A stretch of 61,322 nt of DNA, from assembly GCF_023638035.1 (NCBI RefSeq), contig NZ_JAKRVX010000011.1:1-61322 (forward strand). The letters are read 5' to 3'. Of the stretch, positions 43,157-51,456 are shown piece after piece; positions within the stretch are counted from its first letter, which is position 1; each line of letters opens with the position of its first letter. Below the pieces are notes generated by a model, which did not search any database, was not told where the DNA came from, and was given only the letters and a program-made list of their open reading frames with translations. Origin of the DNA: Natronocalculus amylovorans. Its GTDB lineage: Archaea > Halobacteriota > Halobacteria > Halobacteriales > Haloferacaceae. Position numbers and translations under genes: made by a program.

Positions 43157-43447
43157 TTATCGAATCGTAAACACTGCCTCGTCAATCGACTCGCTTCGAC
43201 AGTCCGGGCAGCGAGAGGGCCGATTAATAGGCTCGTCAAACCGTGAGAAGCCGCAGTTTCGGCATTCCGGTGGGGCAACAAGAAGTTCTTCATCAGTATC
43301 TTGCCCGGAGACGGATTGTGCGACGTGCTTGAGATCGTGGTACACCGTTGATCGTGGAAGTGATAGCTCCTCGGAAAGAACTGTTGCGGTTGCCGGCGAT
43401 TCTCGAAGTCGCATTGTAATCCGCTCACGTGTCGTTGCCTCTGGCAT
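43157..43447 (-). CDS. Small HTH and zinc-ribbon DNA-binding protein
   Basis: 96 residues. Residues 1-42 form a winged-helix-like HTH (TTRERITMRLRESPATATVL, SEELSLPRSTVYHDLKHVAQ). Residues 60-85 contain CRNCGF and CPDCRS, a zinc ribbon of the rubredoxin-like kind. This layout is typical of small haloarchaeal transcriptional regulators. Divergent from the sugar nucleotidyltransferase gene 59 bases away, which it may regulate. Confidence 0.8.
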   Translation of the reverse strand: MPEATTRERITMRLRESPATATVLSEELSLPRSTVYHDLKHVAQSVSGQDTDEELLVAPPECRNCGFSRFDEPINRPSRCPDCRSESIDEAVFTIR

Positions 43448-43505
43448 GTGATGCAGTATGTGCAGGAGGGAAAAAGACCTTACCCCAGTAACCTAATACG
43501 CACAC

Positions 43506-44471
43506 ATGAAAGCTATTGTTCTTGCTGGAGGGTACGCAACCCGACTGTGGCCAATCACCAAGCACCGCCCGAAAATGTTTCTCCCAGTTGGAGATCGCAC
43601 TGTTATCGACAAAACGTTCGAAAATTTAGAGGAGGACGATCGGGTTGATGAAGTATTTATTAGCACAAACGAACGCTTTGCAGAGTCGTTTGAAACGTAT
43701 ATTGATGAGCACGATTTTGAGAAGCTAACACTCTCTGTTGAAGATAGCGAAGCAGAAGGTGAGAAGTTCGGTGTCGTTGGTGCACTTGAACAGCTTGTTC
43801 GACGCGAAAACGTAGATGACGATCTTTTCGTTGTTGCTGGTGACAATCTGATTGGATTCCACCTCTCAGAGTTTCTTGATTTCTTCGATGAAAAAGGAAA
43901 CGCCGTCCTCGCGGCGTATGATGTTGGCTCAAAAGAGAAAGCAAAGTCGTACGGTCTTGTCACACTCGACGGTGACACAGTTGTTGATTTCCAAGAAAAG
44001 CCGGAGGAACCGAACAGCACGCTTGTTTCGATCGCTTGTTACTGTTTCCCACAAGAAAGCCTTCCGCTGTTGGAAACCTACTTGGACGACGGCGAAAACC
44101 CCGACGAACCCGGCTGGTTCATCCAATGGCTCCAACAACAAGAGACCGTGTCTGCGTTCACATTCGACGATGCATGGTATGACATTGGAACTGCCCAGAG
44201 CTACTTAGATGCAGTTGCGTGGGCGCTTGATGGTGGAAATGTTGTGCACGAGAGCGCAACCGTTACCGACTCAGAACTTGGCTCAAACGTCCAGATTATG
44301 GCTGGTGCAACAGTCGAAAACTCGGTTATTGATGAATCTGTTGTGTTCCCGAATGTCACGATCACGAATGCAGAGATCAAACGGTCAATCATTGATGAGG
44401 AGACATCAATTGATAACTTAGACTTCGCGGGCGCACTTATTGGTGCACATACGCAGATCGACGGACAGTAA
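43506..44471 (+). CDS. Sugar-1-phosphate nucleotidyltransferase
   Basis: 321 residues. N-terminal nucleotidyltransferase domain (MKAIVLAGGYATRLWPITKH with the G-G-x-x-T-R-L signature, PKMFLPVGDR, VVAGDNLIG). From about residue 245 the sequence shows left-handed beta-helix-like hexapeptides (SATVTDSELGSNVQIMAGAT, ENSVIDESVVFPNVTITNAE). Relatives make dTDP- or UDP-glucose or mannose nucleotides for surface glycans; AglF-type proteins in Haloferax are examples. The exact sugar cannot be read from sequence. Confidence 0.85.
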   Translation: MKAIVLAGGYATRLWPITKHRPKMFLPVGDRTVIDKTFENLEEDDRVDEVFISTNERFAESFETYIDEHDFEKLTLSVEDSEAEGEKFGVVGALEQLVRRENVDDDLFVVAGDNLIGFHLSEFLDFFDEKGNAVLAAYDVGSKEKAKSYGLVTLDGDTVVDFQEKPEEPNSTLVSIACYCFPQESLPLLETYLDDGENPDEPGWFIQWLQQQETVSAFTFDDAWYDIGTAQSYLDAVAWALDGGNVVHESATVTDSELGSNVQIMAGATVENSVIDESVVFPNVTITNAEIKRSIIDEETSIDNLDFAGALIGAHTQIDGQ

Positions 44472-44479
44472 CGCGCGAC

Positions 44480-45205
44480 TCAGTTCGGCTCACCAAGCCA
44501 CGCATCCGTAATTTGTAGTTTTCCACGACCAGCAGCGCCGTCCCATTCCGTCTCATACTCAAGTTCAATTGGTTGTGACATATGTGGCCCATTCGTCACA
44601 AGCGTTTCGAACTCGCCACCCTCCCCGAGAATGTGGACTCCATACGCTTCATTGAGCGTTTTGAGTTCCGAAATTGCCTCTGAATCAAGCGTTCGGCCAA
44701 GCCACGATTCATCCAGCCCGTATGCTGCGACTTGGACGATCGTAATCTCAAATCCAGCATCCAACATCTGTTCAGCTAGGTGTTCTGGATCCTCCTGCCA
44801 CAGTGGTGCAAACAGATCTATCTCGAGTCGATCGCACATCCCCTGAATGCGGCTTGTTTGAAACTCGCTTTCGATTGCTCCTGCCGTGACGCCTGCAAGT
44901 TCGATTTCCGTTGATAGTTCAGTAAGCGCTTCCTCAAGGGGCTCTAATTCCGAATCGCCTTGCACACCAGAATCCACTGTTGACTCTGCATCGAGTGCTC
45001 CCGGATCGACCTCAATCAATTCGATGTCGAGGCTCTCAGCAGCCAACTGTGCGAGCTGGGTTGCTGGCACATGGTACATGTATGAGTCTCCTCGTGGGTG
45101 AACGGTAAGAAGTCGAGTGACATTGAGTCCTGACTCTAAAGCCTGATACAGTGCCCACGAAGAATCTTTTCCGCCTGAAAAAAGACAAACCCACTCTGCT
45201 GTCAT
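44480..45205 (-). CDS. dph6: Diphthine-ammonia ligase (ATP-PP-loop family)
   Basis: 241 residues. PP-loop motif LFSGGKDSSWALYQALE at residues 8-24, and ITIVQVAAYGLDESWLGRTL and GEGGEFETLVTNGP are hallmarks of the DPH6/YkuJ-type (ATP-binding, MJ0570-like) family. The enzyme completes diphthamide on elongation factor 2. The C-terminal segment is short, as in archaeal single-domain members. Convergent with the nucleotidyltransferase gene, nine bases between stops. Confidence 0.85.
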   Translation of the reverse strand: MTAEWVCLFSGGKDSSWALYQALESGLNVTRLLTVHPRGDSYMYHVPATQLAQLAAESLDIELIEVDPGALDAESTVDSGVQGDSELEPLEEALTELSTEIELAGVTAGAIESEFQTSRIQGMCDRLEIDLFAPLWQEDPEHLAEQMLDAGFEITIVQVAAYGLDESWLGRTLDSEAISELKTLNEAYGVHILGEGGEFETLVTNGPHMSQPIELEYETEWDGAAGRGKLQITDAWLGEPN

Positions 45206-45281
45206 ACCAGATGATGGCAGTGCAGGCGCTAAAACAGCGTTGGTTACTATTCAAAAATGCGCACGAACGGTTTTACGTCTC

Positions 45282-46253
45282 TTACATATAGCCGAGGTCG
45301 CGAAGCCGCTGCATCAGGTTCTCTTTATCCTGTGCGCGACCTGCGCGCTCGGTTGTATTCTCAATGTCTTGGAGCCATGCTGGCTGTTCGTCGCTCTTTT
45401 TGGTCGAGATTTCGCTGCCGAGCGATCGGAACCCCTCGAAATACTTTGGTGACACTGGGATGTCTTCCTGTGTGATACCACCTGGGAGATCATCAAATGC
45501 TTGTGGAACGTAGCCATCCTCCGGGTAGCCTTGAACCGTATCCGGAACGACAAAGTGCCAGAATGCATCCCACACCGATCGTTCATCAAAGTGTAGTATC
45601 GGTTGAATCCGATCGTGTGGTGGGTAGATCTCTGGATTATGACGTGGGCTGAAGAAGGTCTCTGTCGCACGGGCTTCCTGTTCGTCCCAGCGAACGCCGG
45701 AGATTACGCCGTCAATGTTGTGCGATTCGAGTGCATCGTTGAGTGCAACTGTTTTCAGCAGATGGTTGCCAACGTATGTATCCAACAGGAACGGGAACGT
45801 CTCTTCTTCATATTCGAGAATATTGCGAACGTGGTGTTGATTGTGTTCTGAGAGCGCACCGATCTCGATATCATCGCCTGGTTGTAGGCCATGTTCGTCT
45901 ACGTATGCGCCGACGTCTTCATTGCGGGCCCAGATAACGTCAAGATCCCACTCATCGGCCCAGTGACGGACAAACGATTTGATCTCCTCGAAGTGTTGGT
46001 AGTGGTCAATAAAGACCGCGGGTGGGGTTTCGAGGTCGTACCGTTCTGCAACTTCTTTGATGAAATAGAGGACAAGCGTCGAGTCCTTTCCACCAGTCCA
46101 CATGACTGCGGGATTCTGATACTGTTCGAGGCCGATTTTTGTAACCTCGATCGCTTTCTCTATTTTGTGCTCGATGGAGGGGTAATCAGTTGGCTCTTCA
46201 CCTTCACCGTCGGTGTAGTCAACTGAGAGATACGATGGGAAGTTTTCTGACAT
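45282..46253 (-). CDS. PAPS reductase family (ATP-PP-loop) protein, substrate unclear
   Basis: 323 residues. The PP-loop is AVMWTGGKDSTLVLYFIKEV (about residues 49-68). VFIDHYQHFEEIKSFVRHWA and GVRWDEQEARATETFFSPRH are family motifs; PILHFDERSVWDAFWHFVVP follows. This resembles sulfate adenylyltransferase subunit 2 or PAPS/APS reductase-like proteins, but no cysN or other assimilatory sulfur gene is adjacent and no C-terminal ECGxxH motif is present. A sulfur-transfer or nucleotide-modification role is as likely. An 18-bp palindrome at 46258-46275 abuts its start codon. Confidence 0.75.
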   Translation of the reverse strand: MSENFPSYLSVDYTDGEGEEPTDYPSIEHKIEKAIEVTKIGLEQYQNPAVMWTGGKDSTLVLYFIKEVAERYDLETPPAVFIDHYQHFEEIKSFVRHWADEWDLDVIWARNEDVGAYVDEHGLQPGDDIEIGALSEHNQHHVRNILEYEEETFPFLLDTYVGNHLLKTVALNDALESHNIDGVISGVRWDEQEARATETFFSPRHNPEIYPPHDRIQPILHFDERSVWDAFWHFVVPDTVQGYPEDGYVPQAFDDLPGGITQEDIPVSPKYFEGFRSLGSEISTKKSDEQPAWLQDIENTTERAGRAQDKENLMQRLRDLGYM

Positions 46254-46257
46254 CTTC

Positions 46258-46275
46258 GTAATTATATATAATTAC
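46258..46275. promoter_or_regulatory. 18-bp perfect palindrome at the start of the PAPS-reductase-like gene
   Basis: GTAATTATATATAATTAC is identical on both strands and lies 5-22 bases upstream of the ATG at 46253. It may overlap or adjoin the TATA region, so a protein bound there would block transcription. No regulator gene is directly linked. Confidence 0.5.
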
Positions 46276-46427
46276 CAGCGTAAAAGCTCTTATGTCACCG
46301 TTGATGATTGTCTCAAGTTTTGACTGACGGCAACAGTTGCAGCAGCTGTGGACAGCTGTTGCTCTCATAGAGCGAATTCTGTCTTAGCCACTAATAGTAT
46401 AGAGTTGTTACTCGTCTCAAATAGGCA

Positions 46428-46673
46428 CTATCCGCGCTGTTGGAACGTCACGACTGAACCAACATCATCAGTTGCGTTTTGCTCTGTTGTCACATTCAGT
46501 CCAAAAAACCCGTCCGCACCAACTGCTTCTTCAACGATCGCGCGCAGCGCTTGCGCATCAGCATCCGCTTGCTTGACTGACAGCCGAACTGTCTGTCGAT
46601 TCACTGTGACATCGAGTAGATCGTAATCAGTGTACTCAAACGCAGCTTCCAACGAGGGAGTCATCTCACTCAT
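46428..46673 (-). CDS. Small haloarchaeal conserved protein
   Basis: 81 residues from the ATG at 46673 (MSEMTPSLEAAFEYTDYDLL); a second in-frame ATG lies three codons further in, and an upstream frame adds seven residues. Predicted mixed alpha/beta, acidic, no membrane segment or metal motif: FEYTDYDLLDVTVNRQTVRL and GADGFFGLNVTTEQNA. I do not recognise a named family. Possibly co-transcribed with the gene at 46733, 59 bases upstream. Confidence 0.55.
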   Translation of the reverse strand: MSEMTPSLEAAFEYTDYDLLDVTVNRQTVRLSVKQADADAQALRAIVEEAVGADGFFGLNVTTEQNATDDVGSVVTFQQRG

Positions 46674-46732
46674 ATGTCTACTGTACACAGCCATGTGCTA
46701 AAAATTCGAACGTCTGTCAGCTGACCAACTAC

Positions 46733-47299
46733 TTATGAGATGAACTTGTTATCGCGCCAGTTGACACCGCTGTTTTCCTGTTTGTTCTGTCGAGGGCTCT
46801 CGACAACTTCTACTGTTGCTGGGCGTTCTTCGCCCTCGACAATACGGGTCGCCGTTAGGGAGCCGCCTTCTTCCGTAATCGCAGTCAGATTTCCTTTTTC
46901 GGTTTCCATTGCGAGGTCCCGAAGAACCAAGAACATTGGATACTGCAGCGCTGAGTTTTGCAAGACCGTCTCACGGTCACCTTTGAAGCAGGCAAACTCA
47001 ACAAGCTCGGATGGAATCTCCTCTTCTTCATCTTGAACCCACTGTGGCCCGCCTGCGCGAGGTGGTTCTTCTTCGTACACGCGTGTTTCAGTAACACTTG
47101 CTTTCAGCTGTGCTGTCGGTGTGTACTTACTGAGATTGTCATCAGTTGAGACCGCTTTGATAATGAGCGTGTTATTTCGTCGTGTGATGTCTACGTCCTC
47201 AATCTCCGGTGGGAGGTTTGGATTCGTATCAAAATACGTTTCAACATCTTCGAGTGGCAGTTCTAGCGTCGAGTGAAGGCGGAATACGCGACCTGTCAT
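46733..47299 (-). CDS. Haloarchaeal conserved protein (possibly DUF7110-type)
   Basis: 188 residues. The N-terminal 70 residues are an alpha/beta domain (MTGRVFRLHSTLELPLEDVE, EIEDVDITRRNNTLIIKAVS); the middle has an acidic loop (VYEEEPPRAGGPQWVQDEEE); then VEFACFKGDRETVLQNSALQ and MFLVLRDLAMETEKGNLTAI. The C-terminus is polar. No catalytic motif or membrane helix. Such proteins are common across haloarchaea but without known function; the DUF name is from memory. Confidence 0.65.
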   Translation of the reverse strand: MTGRVFRLHSTLELPLEDVETYFDTNPNLPPEIEDVDITRRNNTLIIKAVSTDDNLSKYTPTAQLKASVTETRVYEEEPPRAGGPQWVQDEEEEIPSELVEFACFKGDRETVLQNSALQYPMFLVLRDLAMETEKGNLTAITEEGGSLTATRIVEGEERPATVEVVESPRQNKQENSGVNWRDNKFIS

Positions 47300-47432
47300 G
47301 GTAAGTGGTTGGGTTTGGTGTTTCGGGAGTCAGTTTCCCGTGACTGCGGCGATACCTACCCTATATTGGTTTGGGAGACATATATGGCCTGCCCTTCCAA
47401 TCAGTAACGATCTGTTTGAAATAAGGGGGTAG

Positions 47433-47777
47433 TTATTCGTCAGTAAGTGTTGCTTTGAGGTCTCCACGTTCATCTAATTCGGCGAGTATGTCGCTTCCAC
47501 CGATGAATTCGCCGTTAACATATGTCTGTGGAATGGTCTCCCAACCGCTCTGTCCGTTCAATGCTGCTCGATAATGGTCAAGCGCGGGGAGCACATCAAC
47601 AGTCTCAAACTCTTCTTGGTACTGACCAATGAGCTCAAGGGCACGGGCTGAGTAGCCACACTGCGGCATTAGTCGGTTACCTTTCATAAAGAGGACAACA
47701 TCATTTGACTCAATGGTTTCTACAACGCGGTCTTCGATCTCATCTGCGCTGAGATCACTCCCTGGTTGGAATGTCAT
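47433..47777 (-). CDS. Monothiol glutaredoxin (CGFS-type)
   Basis: 114 residues, glutaredoxin fold. The active site is FMKGNRLMPQCGYSARALEL, CGYS in place of the usual CGFS of monothiol glutaredoxins. The later motifs WETIPQTYVNGEFIGGSDIL (TIPQ/V and GG-C/S-D) are present. Family members carry or transfer iron-sulfur clusters and help iron regulation; few act as disulfide reductases. Stand-alone gene. Confidence 0.88.
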   Translation of the reverse strand: MTFQPGSDLSADEIEDRVVETIESNDVVLFMKGNRLMPQCGYSARALELIGQYQEEFETVDVLPALDHYRAALNGQSGWETIPQTYVNGEFIGGSDILAELDERGDLKATLTDE

Positions 47778-47848
47778 ACATCCTATTATGCGCGTCGCTC
47801 GGAAATGTATTGCGTCACGCAGCGAAAATATGATTAAAAGAGTGACTG

Positions 47849-48487
47849 TTATTCGTCGCGTTCGACTTGGACAACGTTGATCAACGAGTACACCGGAACG
47901 CCATCAATCTCATCCACACCTTGTTTATCGACAAGCACCACACAGGCAACAGGGTCGCCTCCCTGTCCGCGAATTGCTTCGATCGTCTCTCGTAGCGTCG
48001 TCCCGCTCGTAACCGTATCGTCTACGATGTAGCACTCACGGTTACGGATTGCAGCGAAGTTTCTGGAAAAGCCCCCACCGAGATCTTCGATATCACCCTC
48101 CTCCCACTGATGTTTTGCGGGTGCATAGGTTCCAATATCCGTCTCTAGTTCCTGTGCAACAACGGTTGCAATCGGTGCACCTGCTTTTTCAATCCCGATC
48201 GTGAGATCAACATCATCCCCTTCTTTCGATAGGAGGTCCGCCATTGCAAAGCCAATGTGCGTCAATCGTGCGCTATCGCGGCCGATCGCGCTCCAATCAA
48301 CGTGAATATCGTGTGGGCCAGTTTGTGATGTAGTTTCGGCTTTCGGTGTGCTTTTTACACCGCTTCGTTCAACGAGCCAGCTTGCGGTTTCTCGCGAGAC
48401 ATTAAGCTCATCTGCAATCTCTCCTTTCGCAAGCCCTCGATCGGCCAGCTCTTTTGCGCTCTCGATTAGGTCATCAACGTTCTTCAT
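47849..48487 (-). CDS. gfcR: GfcR, HTH-phosphoribosyltransferase regulator of sugar catabolism
   Basis: 212 residues from the ATG at 48487; the longer frame begins inside gdh and is rejected. Residues 1-40 form an HTH (LAKGEIADELNVSRETASWL). Residues about 60-212 are a PyrE-like phosphoribosyltransferase domain with CYIVDDTVTSGTTLRETIEA as the PRPP loop. GfcR of Haloferax activates glucose/fructose degradation genes by binding an intermediate of that pathway; older annotations call it orotate phosphoribosyltransferase-like. It overlaps gdh by 14 bases, so the two are co-expressed. Confidence 0.88.
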   Translation of the reverse strand: MKNVDDLIESAKELADRGLAKGEIADELNVSRETASWLVERSGVKSTPKAETTSQTGPHDIHVDWSAIGRDSARLTHIGFAMADLLSKEGDDVDLTIGIEKAGAPIATVVAQELETDIGTYAPAKHQWEEGDIEDLGGGFSRNFAAIRNRECYIVDDTVTSGTTLRETIEAIRGQGGDPVACVVLVDKQGVDEIDGVPVYSLINVVQVERDE

Positions 48488-49544
48488 ATCTACTGAATTG
48501 TACTGCCGTTTTAATAGTCGTGTCGTCATTAACGAATGCATCCGCAAACGAGTCCAACTCGTAGACACCCGTCACCAACGCATCTATAAATTCGTCATCC
48601 ATCCTTTGTAGCGAGTCGACAGCCGCTTCAAAATGATGGACGTGTGAGTTGACACTGCCGATTATTGCTTTATTATGTAGGACAATCTCGCGGTGTATTT
48701 TCCCCCCGTTCACCTCAAACTCCCAGTCTCCGGGGACGCCGAGTAGTGCAGCAACACCGTTTGGTGCCAGCGCCTCTACCGAATCGAATGCGTGTTTCGC
48801 GTATCCTGTTGCTTCATAAATAAGATCCGGGGCCCCATACACATCCGGAATCGCTGCAACAGGCGTCTCATTTGAGTTGATGTACGTTCCCCCGAGCGAT
48901 TCAATGATGTCGATCGTAATATCCGGCCGTTCGCGGCGGCCCAAACAGTAGGCACGATCGAATGAGTCGACAAACATTGCAAGCGTTAACAGTCCAAGAC
49001 TTCCGTTCCCAAGAATAACTGCAGAGCTTGGATTCCACTCAAATGCCGATCGACTTGCACGTGCGTGCTCAACTGCCTTCTCAGTGATTGAAACAGGCTC
49101 AACAAGGAATCCGATCTCTGCAAGCTCATCCGGAATTGGAACCAGATACTCCTCGGGGCTTGTGAAGTATTCGGACATAAATCCGTGTTTTCCGACAATC
49201 CCTCGCTCATGATACTGGCCATCTGGGGCCATGTCCGGCTCACCGCGTTCGAAGTATTCATTTGGTCCGTTCGGTGCCCGTCGAACGGTTGGAACCACAA
49301 CGTCGCCTTCGGACAGAGACGTTCCATTTGGATCCGCAACGACGCCAACCGCCTCATGGCCCAAAATAAGATGATCTTCGCCTTCTGGAGTTCCGCCGTG
49401 TCCCCCGGCAATGACCTCATGATCCGTCCCGTCAACACCGACACGGAGTGTCCGAACCAACGCTTCCCCGTCGTCTGGCACCGGATCAGGGACTTCAATG
49501 AGCTCTGGTTTTCCAGCGCCCGATTTGACAGCGATTGCTTTCAT
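48474..49544 (-). CDS. gdh: Glucose 1-dehydrogenase (Zn, NAD(P)-dependent)
   Basis: 356 residues, medium-chain dehydrogenase fold. VGVDGTDHEV puts aspartate at residue 38 in place of cysteine as zinc ligand and LGHEAVG gives His63, the known features of haloarchaeal GlcDH. The coenzyme motif is ILGNGSLGLLTLAMF, residues about 172-186. It oxidises glucose to gluconolactone, first step of the semi-phosphorylative Entner-Doudoroff pathway. The aldolase-like gene at 51457 could serve later in the same route. An imperfect TGTAT-TG-ATACA repeat lies at its start codon. Confidence 0.92.
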   Translation of the reverse strand: MKAIAVKSGAGKPELIEVPDPVPDDGEALVRTLRVGVDGTDHEVIAGGHGGTPEGEDHLILGHEAVGVVADPNGTSLSEGDVVVPTVRRAPNGPNEYFERGEPDMAPDGQYHERGIVGKHGFMSEYFTSPEEYLVPIPDELAEIGFLVEPVSITEKAVEHARASRSAFEWNPSSAVILGNGSLGLLTLAMFVDSFDRAYCLGRRERPDITIDIIESLGGTYINSNETPVAAIPDVYGAPDLIYEATGYAKHAFDSVEALAPNGVAALLGVPGDWEFEVNGGKIHREIVLHNKAIIGSVNSHVHHFEAAVDSLQRMDDEFIDALVTGVYELDSFADAFVNDDTTIKTAVQFSRYEER

Positions 49545-49597
49545 GTATTGATACAGAATCTATACCACCAAAAGATTTATTCTACAACGAGTAAAGG

Positions 49598-49756
49598 TTA
49601 ACATGTCGACGAGCGCCCGTCGAGGACGGTCCAGCCCCCGTTTTCGACCAGATGCGCGTCAGCGTTCTGTCCAGCCACCCAGTCTGCGCTCGTCGCATCG
49701 TATGATTGCGTTTCTTTTCGGGCAATTACCGCCCGACCTTTTGTCTTTGAACACAT
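49598..49756 (-). CDS. Possible small protein, 52 residues
   Basis: The frame from the ATG at 49756 encodes MCSKTKGRAVIARKETQSYD, then TSADWVAGQNADAHLVENGG and a short tail ending TC. The composition and codon use look coding, with a central acidic, Trp-containing helix. I do not recognise a family with certainty. Its start is ten bases from the NRDE gene start on the other strand, which makes divergent promoters crowded; that lowers confidence. Confidence 0.4.
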   Translation of the reverse strand: MCSKTKGRAVIARKETQSYDATSADWVAGQNADAHLVENGGWTVLDGRSSTC

Positions 49757-49766
49757 ATTGTGTATC

Positions 49767-50522
49767 GTGTGTACCTTAGCAATCGCTTGGCAATGCCTCC
49801 CTGAGACGCCGATTGCTGTCGCTGCAAACCGTGATGAGCGATTCGATCGACCCGCAAGCGCACCAACAACGTACCGCGAAACCCCATTAGTGATTGCACC
49901 ACGAGACGAAACTGCGGGTGGCACGTGGATCGGGTATAACGAGTTCGGCCTTTTTGTTGGGATTACGAATCGATGGGTCGACAGGGAGGGAGTACGATCG
50001 CGTGGAGCACTCGTTGCAGATTGTCTCTCTTACAGTACCGTTGAGGAAGCTTCGTCCTTCGTCGCTGATACCGTTTTGAAACACCGCTATGCTGGGTTTA
50101 ATCTCATGCTTGCGGATGCGACTGATGCAATCTTGTTCGAGTATGATGGAACACTTCGAAAAACGGTGTTTGATCCGGGTGTCCACGTTGTTGTCAACGT
50201 TGGTGCAGATGGGTCACGATTTGAATCAACATCCCATCCCGATCGTGGAACGGCCCAAGCAGCAGCTGCGACGATAGTTCGAAATGAGCTCGCAGTCAAA
50301 ACGGGTGAAACCACAGAAGCGTGGCTCAAACGTGCAGGTGCTGTGCTTGGTGATCACGAGTTCGGAGTCTGCATCCACGGCGATGGATTTGGCACCCGAT
50401 CGTCGTCCCTTATTAGCCTTCAAACGGATGGCGATCGGATCAGAGATAGATATCTCTTTGCGAGTGGTCCACCGTGCCAAACGGCATTTGAGCCTATTTC
50501 AGAAACAGACCGTTTGTACTGA
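49767..50522 (+). CDS. NRDE (TANGO2-like) family protein
   Basis: 251 residues from the GTG at 49767, which gives the family's start MCTLAIAW; cysteine 2 would be exposed as an N-terminal nucleophile-like residue. The NRDE signature is AVAANRDERFDRPA; DETAGGTWIGYNEFGLFVGI and TNRWV follow. In this superfamily (DUF833), members are linked to heme and lipid handling, but the archaeal role is unknown. A TTG three codons upstream is possible but would mask Cys2. Confidence 0.85.
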   Translation: MCTLAIAWQCLPETPIAVAANRDERFDRPASAPTTYRETPLVIAPRDETAGGTWIGYNEFGLFVGITNRWVDREGVRSRGALVADCLSYSTVEEASSFVADTVLKHRYAGFNLMLADATDAILFEYDGTLRKTVFDPGVHVVVNVGADGSRFESTSHPDRGTAQAAAATIVRNELAVKTGETTEAWLKRAGAVLGDHEFGVCIHGDGFGTRSSSLISLQTDGDRIRDRYLFASGPPCQTAFEPISETDRLY

Positions 50523-50587
50523 GTTCTCAGCTGAAACGCCCGGACAGAAAGCCACCTTTATGCAAGTTGCGTCCTCTCGATAGTAGT

Positions 50588-50938
50588 ATGAGTGTGTCCG
50601 AGATTGAGGCAGAACTGTCGGACGACGAACGAGCTGGGCTGGAGCTCATCCGCGAGACCGGAGGAATCCACCAAAGTGACTTCTGGAAAGAGTTGGACGT
50701 CTCTTCTAGAAAGGGAAGCCGAATCGCAGAGGCGCTTGTCACCTCCGATCTGATAAAACGAGAGAGTGCGGTATACAAAGGTCACACGACGTACTATCTT
50801 GAGCCTGCAACACGTGATCTCAACTTCGAACTACTGATGGCCGGCGACATGCTCTCTCCATTTATTGGCGAGGAGGATATTGACGCCCAAAGTGATGCAT
50901 TCTCACAGTGGCTGATGAACCTCGCATACAGCCGGTAG
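50588..50938 (+). CDS. HTH transcriptional regulator, single-domain winged helix
   Basis: 116 residues from the ATG at 50588 (MSVSEIEAELSDDERAGLEL). The HTH is ETGGIHQSDFWKELDVSSRK followed by GSRIAEALVTSDLIKRESAV, a MarR/TrmB-like wing. The C-terminal half, ATRDLNFELLMAGDMLSPFI, is helical and could form dimers. It is followed three bases later by the frameshifted MGMT gene on the same strand, so the two form an operon and the regulator could control it. Ligand unknown. Confidence 0.82.
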   Translation: MSVSEIEAELSDDERAGLELIRETGGIHQSDFWKELDVSSRKGSRIAEALVTSDLIKRESAVYKGHTTYYLEPATRDLNFELLMAGDMLSPFIGEEDIDAQSDAFSQWLMNLAYSR

Positions 50939-50941
50939 GCC

Positions 50942-51395
50942 ATGTCTCCTCCGGCTGAAGCAGATCAGTTCTGTTTTTCGCTGCATGGGCATGAGTTAGT
51001 AATCGATCGTTCACGGATCACGACTGCGGGACCACCAATTGAAACGCAGATTGACGCGTATGCGAACGGTGACCGTCGATCGTTCGATGTGACAATAACA
51101 TATCCTGATGGCCTTCTCGGGACGGTACTGCGTGAGCTTGTTGAGATCCCATACGGTGAGACTCGCACCTATGCGGCAGTGGCTTCCCAATGTGATACTG
51201 CTCCCGTTGCGGTTGGGACGATGTGTGGCCAGAACCCGCTTCCACTGTTTGTTCCTTGCCACAGAGTTGTTGGAAACGAATGGGAGTGGTGGCTTTTCTG
51301 CTGCAGGCGGTGTCGAGCAGAAACGATCCCTGCTGCAGTTTGAGGCAGCGACTGCTGGTGTCGATCGGCAAACCACATTCGAATCATTTCTTTAG
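50942..51395 (+). pseudogene. ogt: Methylated-DNA--protein-cysteine methyltransferase (MGMT/Ogt), frameshifted
   Basis: The N-terminal part and the active site are intact: EIPYGETRTYAAVASQ and PLFVPCHRVVGNE with the acceptor cysteine in PCHRV. Right after this the frame turns into a nonsense tail ending at 51343. The correct continuation, GSGGFSAAGGVEQKRSLLQF..., lies in the next frame and ends at 51395. Removing the single T at about 51281 (GAA-T-GGG) restores the full protein of about 150 residues. MGMT repairs O6-alkylguanine. It may be a recent pseudogene or a sequencing error. Confidence 0.8.
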
Positions 51396-51456
51396 ATCGT
51401 ACGGTCTACCCTGCATGGACGCAAACCACTATCATGATTGCTCATAACATGGGTAT

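Noticed and set aside
49598-49924. 108-residue version of the small minus-strand protein
   Set aside because: The N-terminal 56 residues are antisense to the well-supported NRDE gene.
51281-51343. Alternative C-terminus of MGMT as a real variant
   Set aside because: The in-frame tail is cysteine/arginine-rich nonsense, while the conserved continuation exists one frame over.
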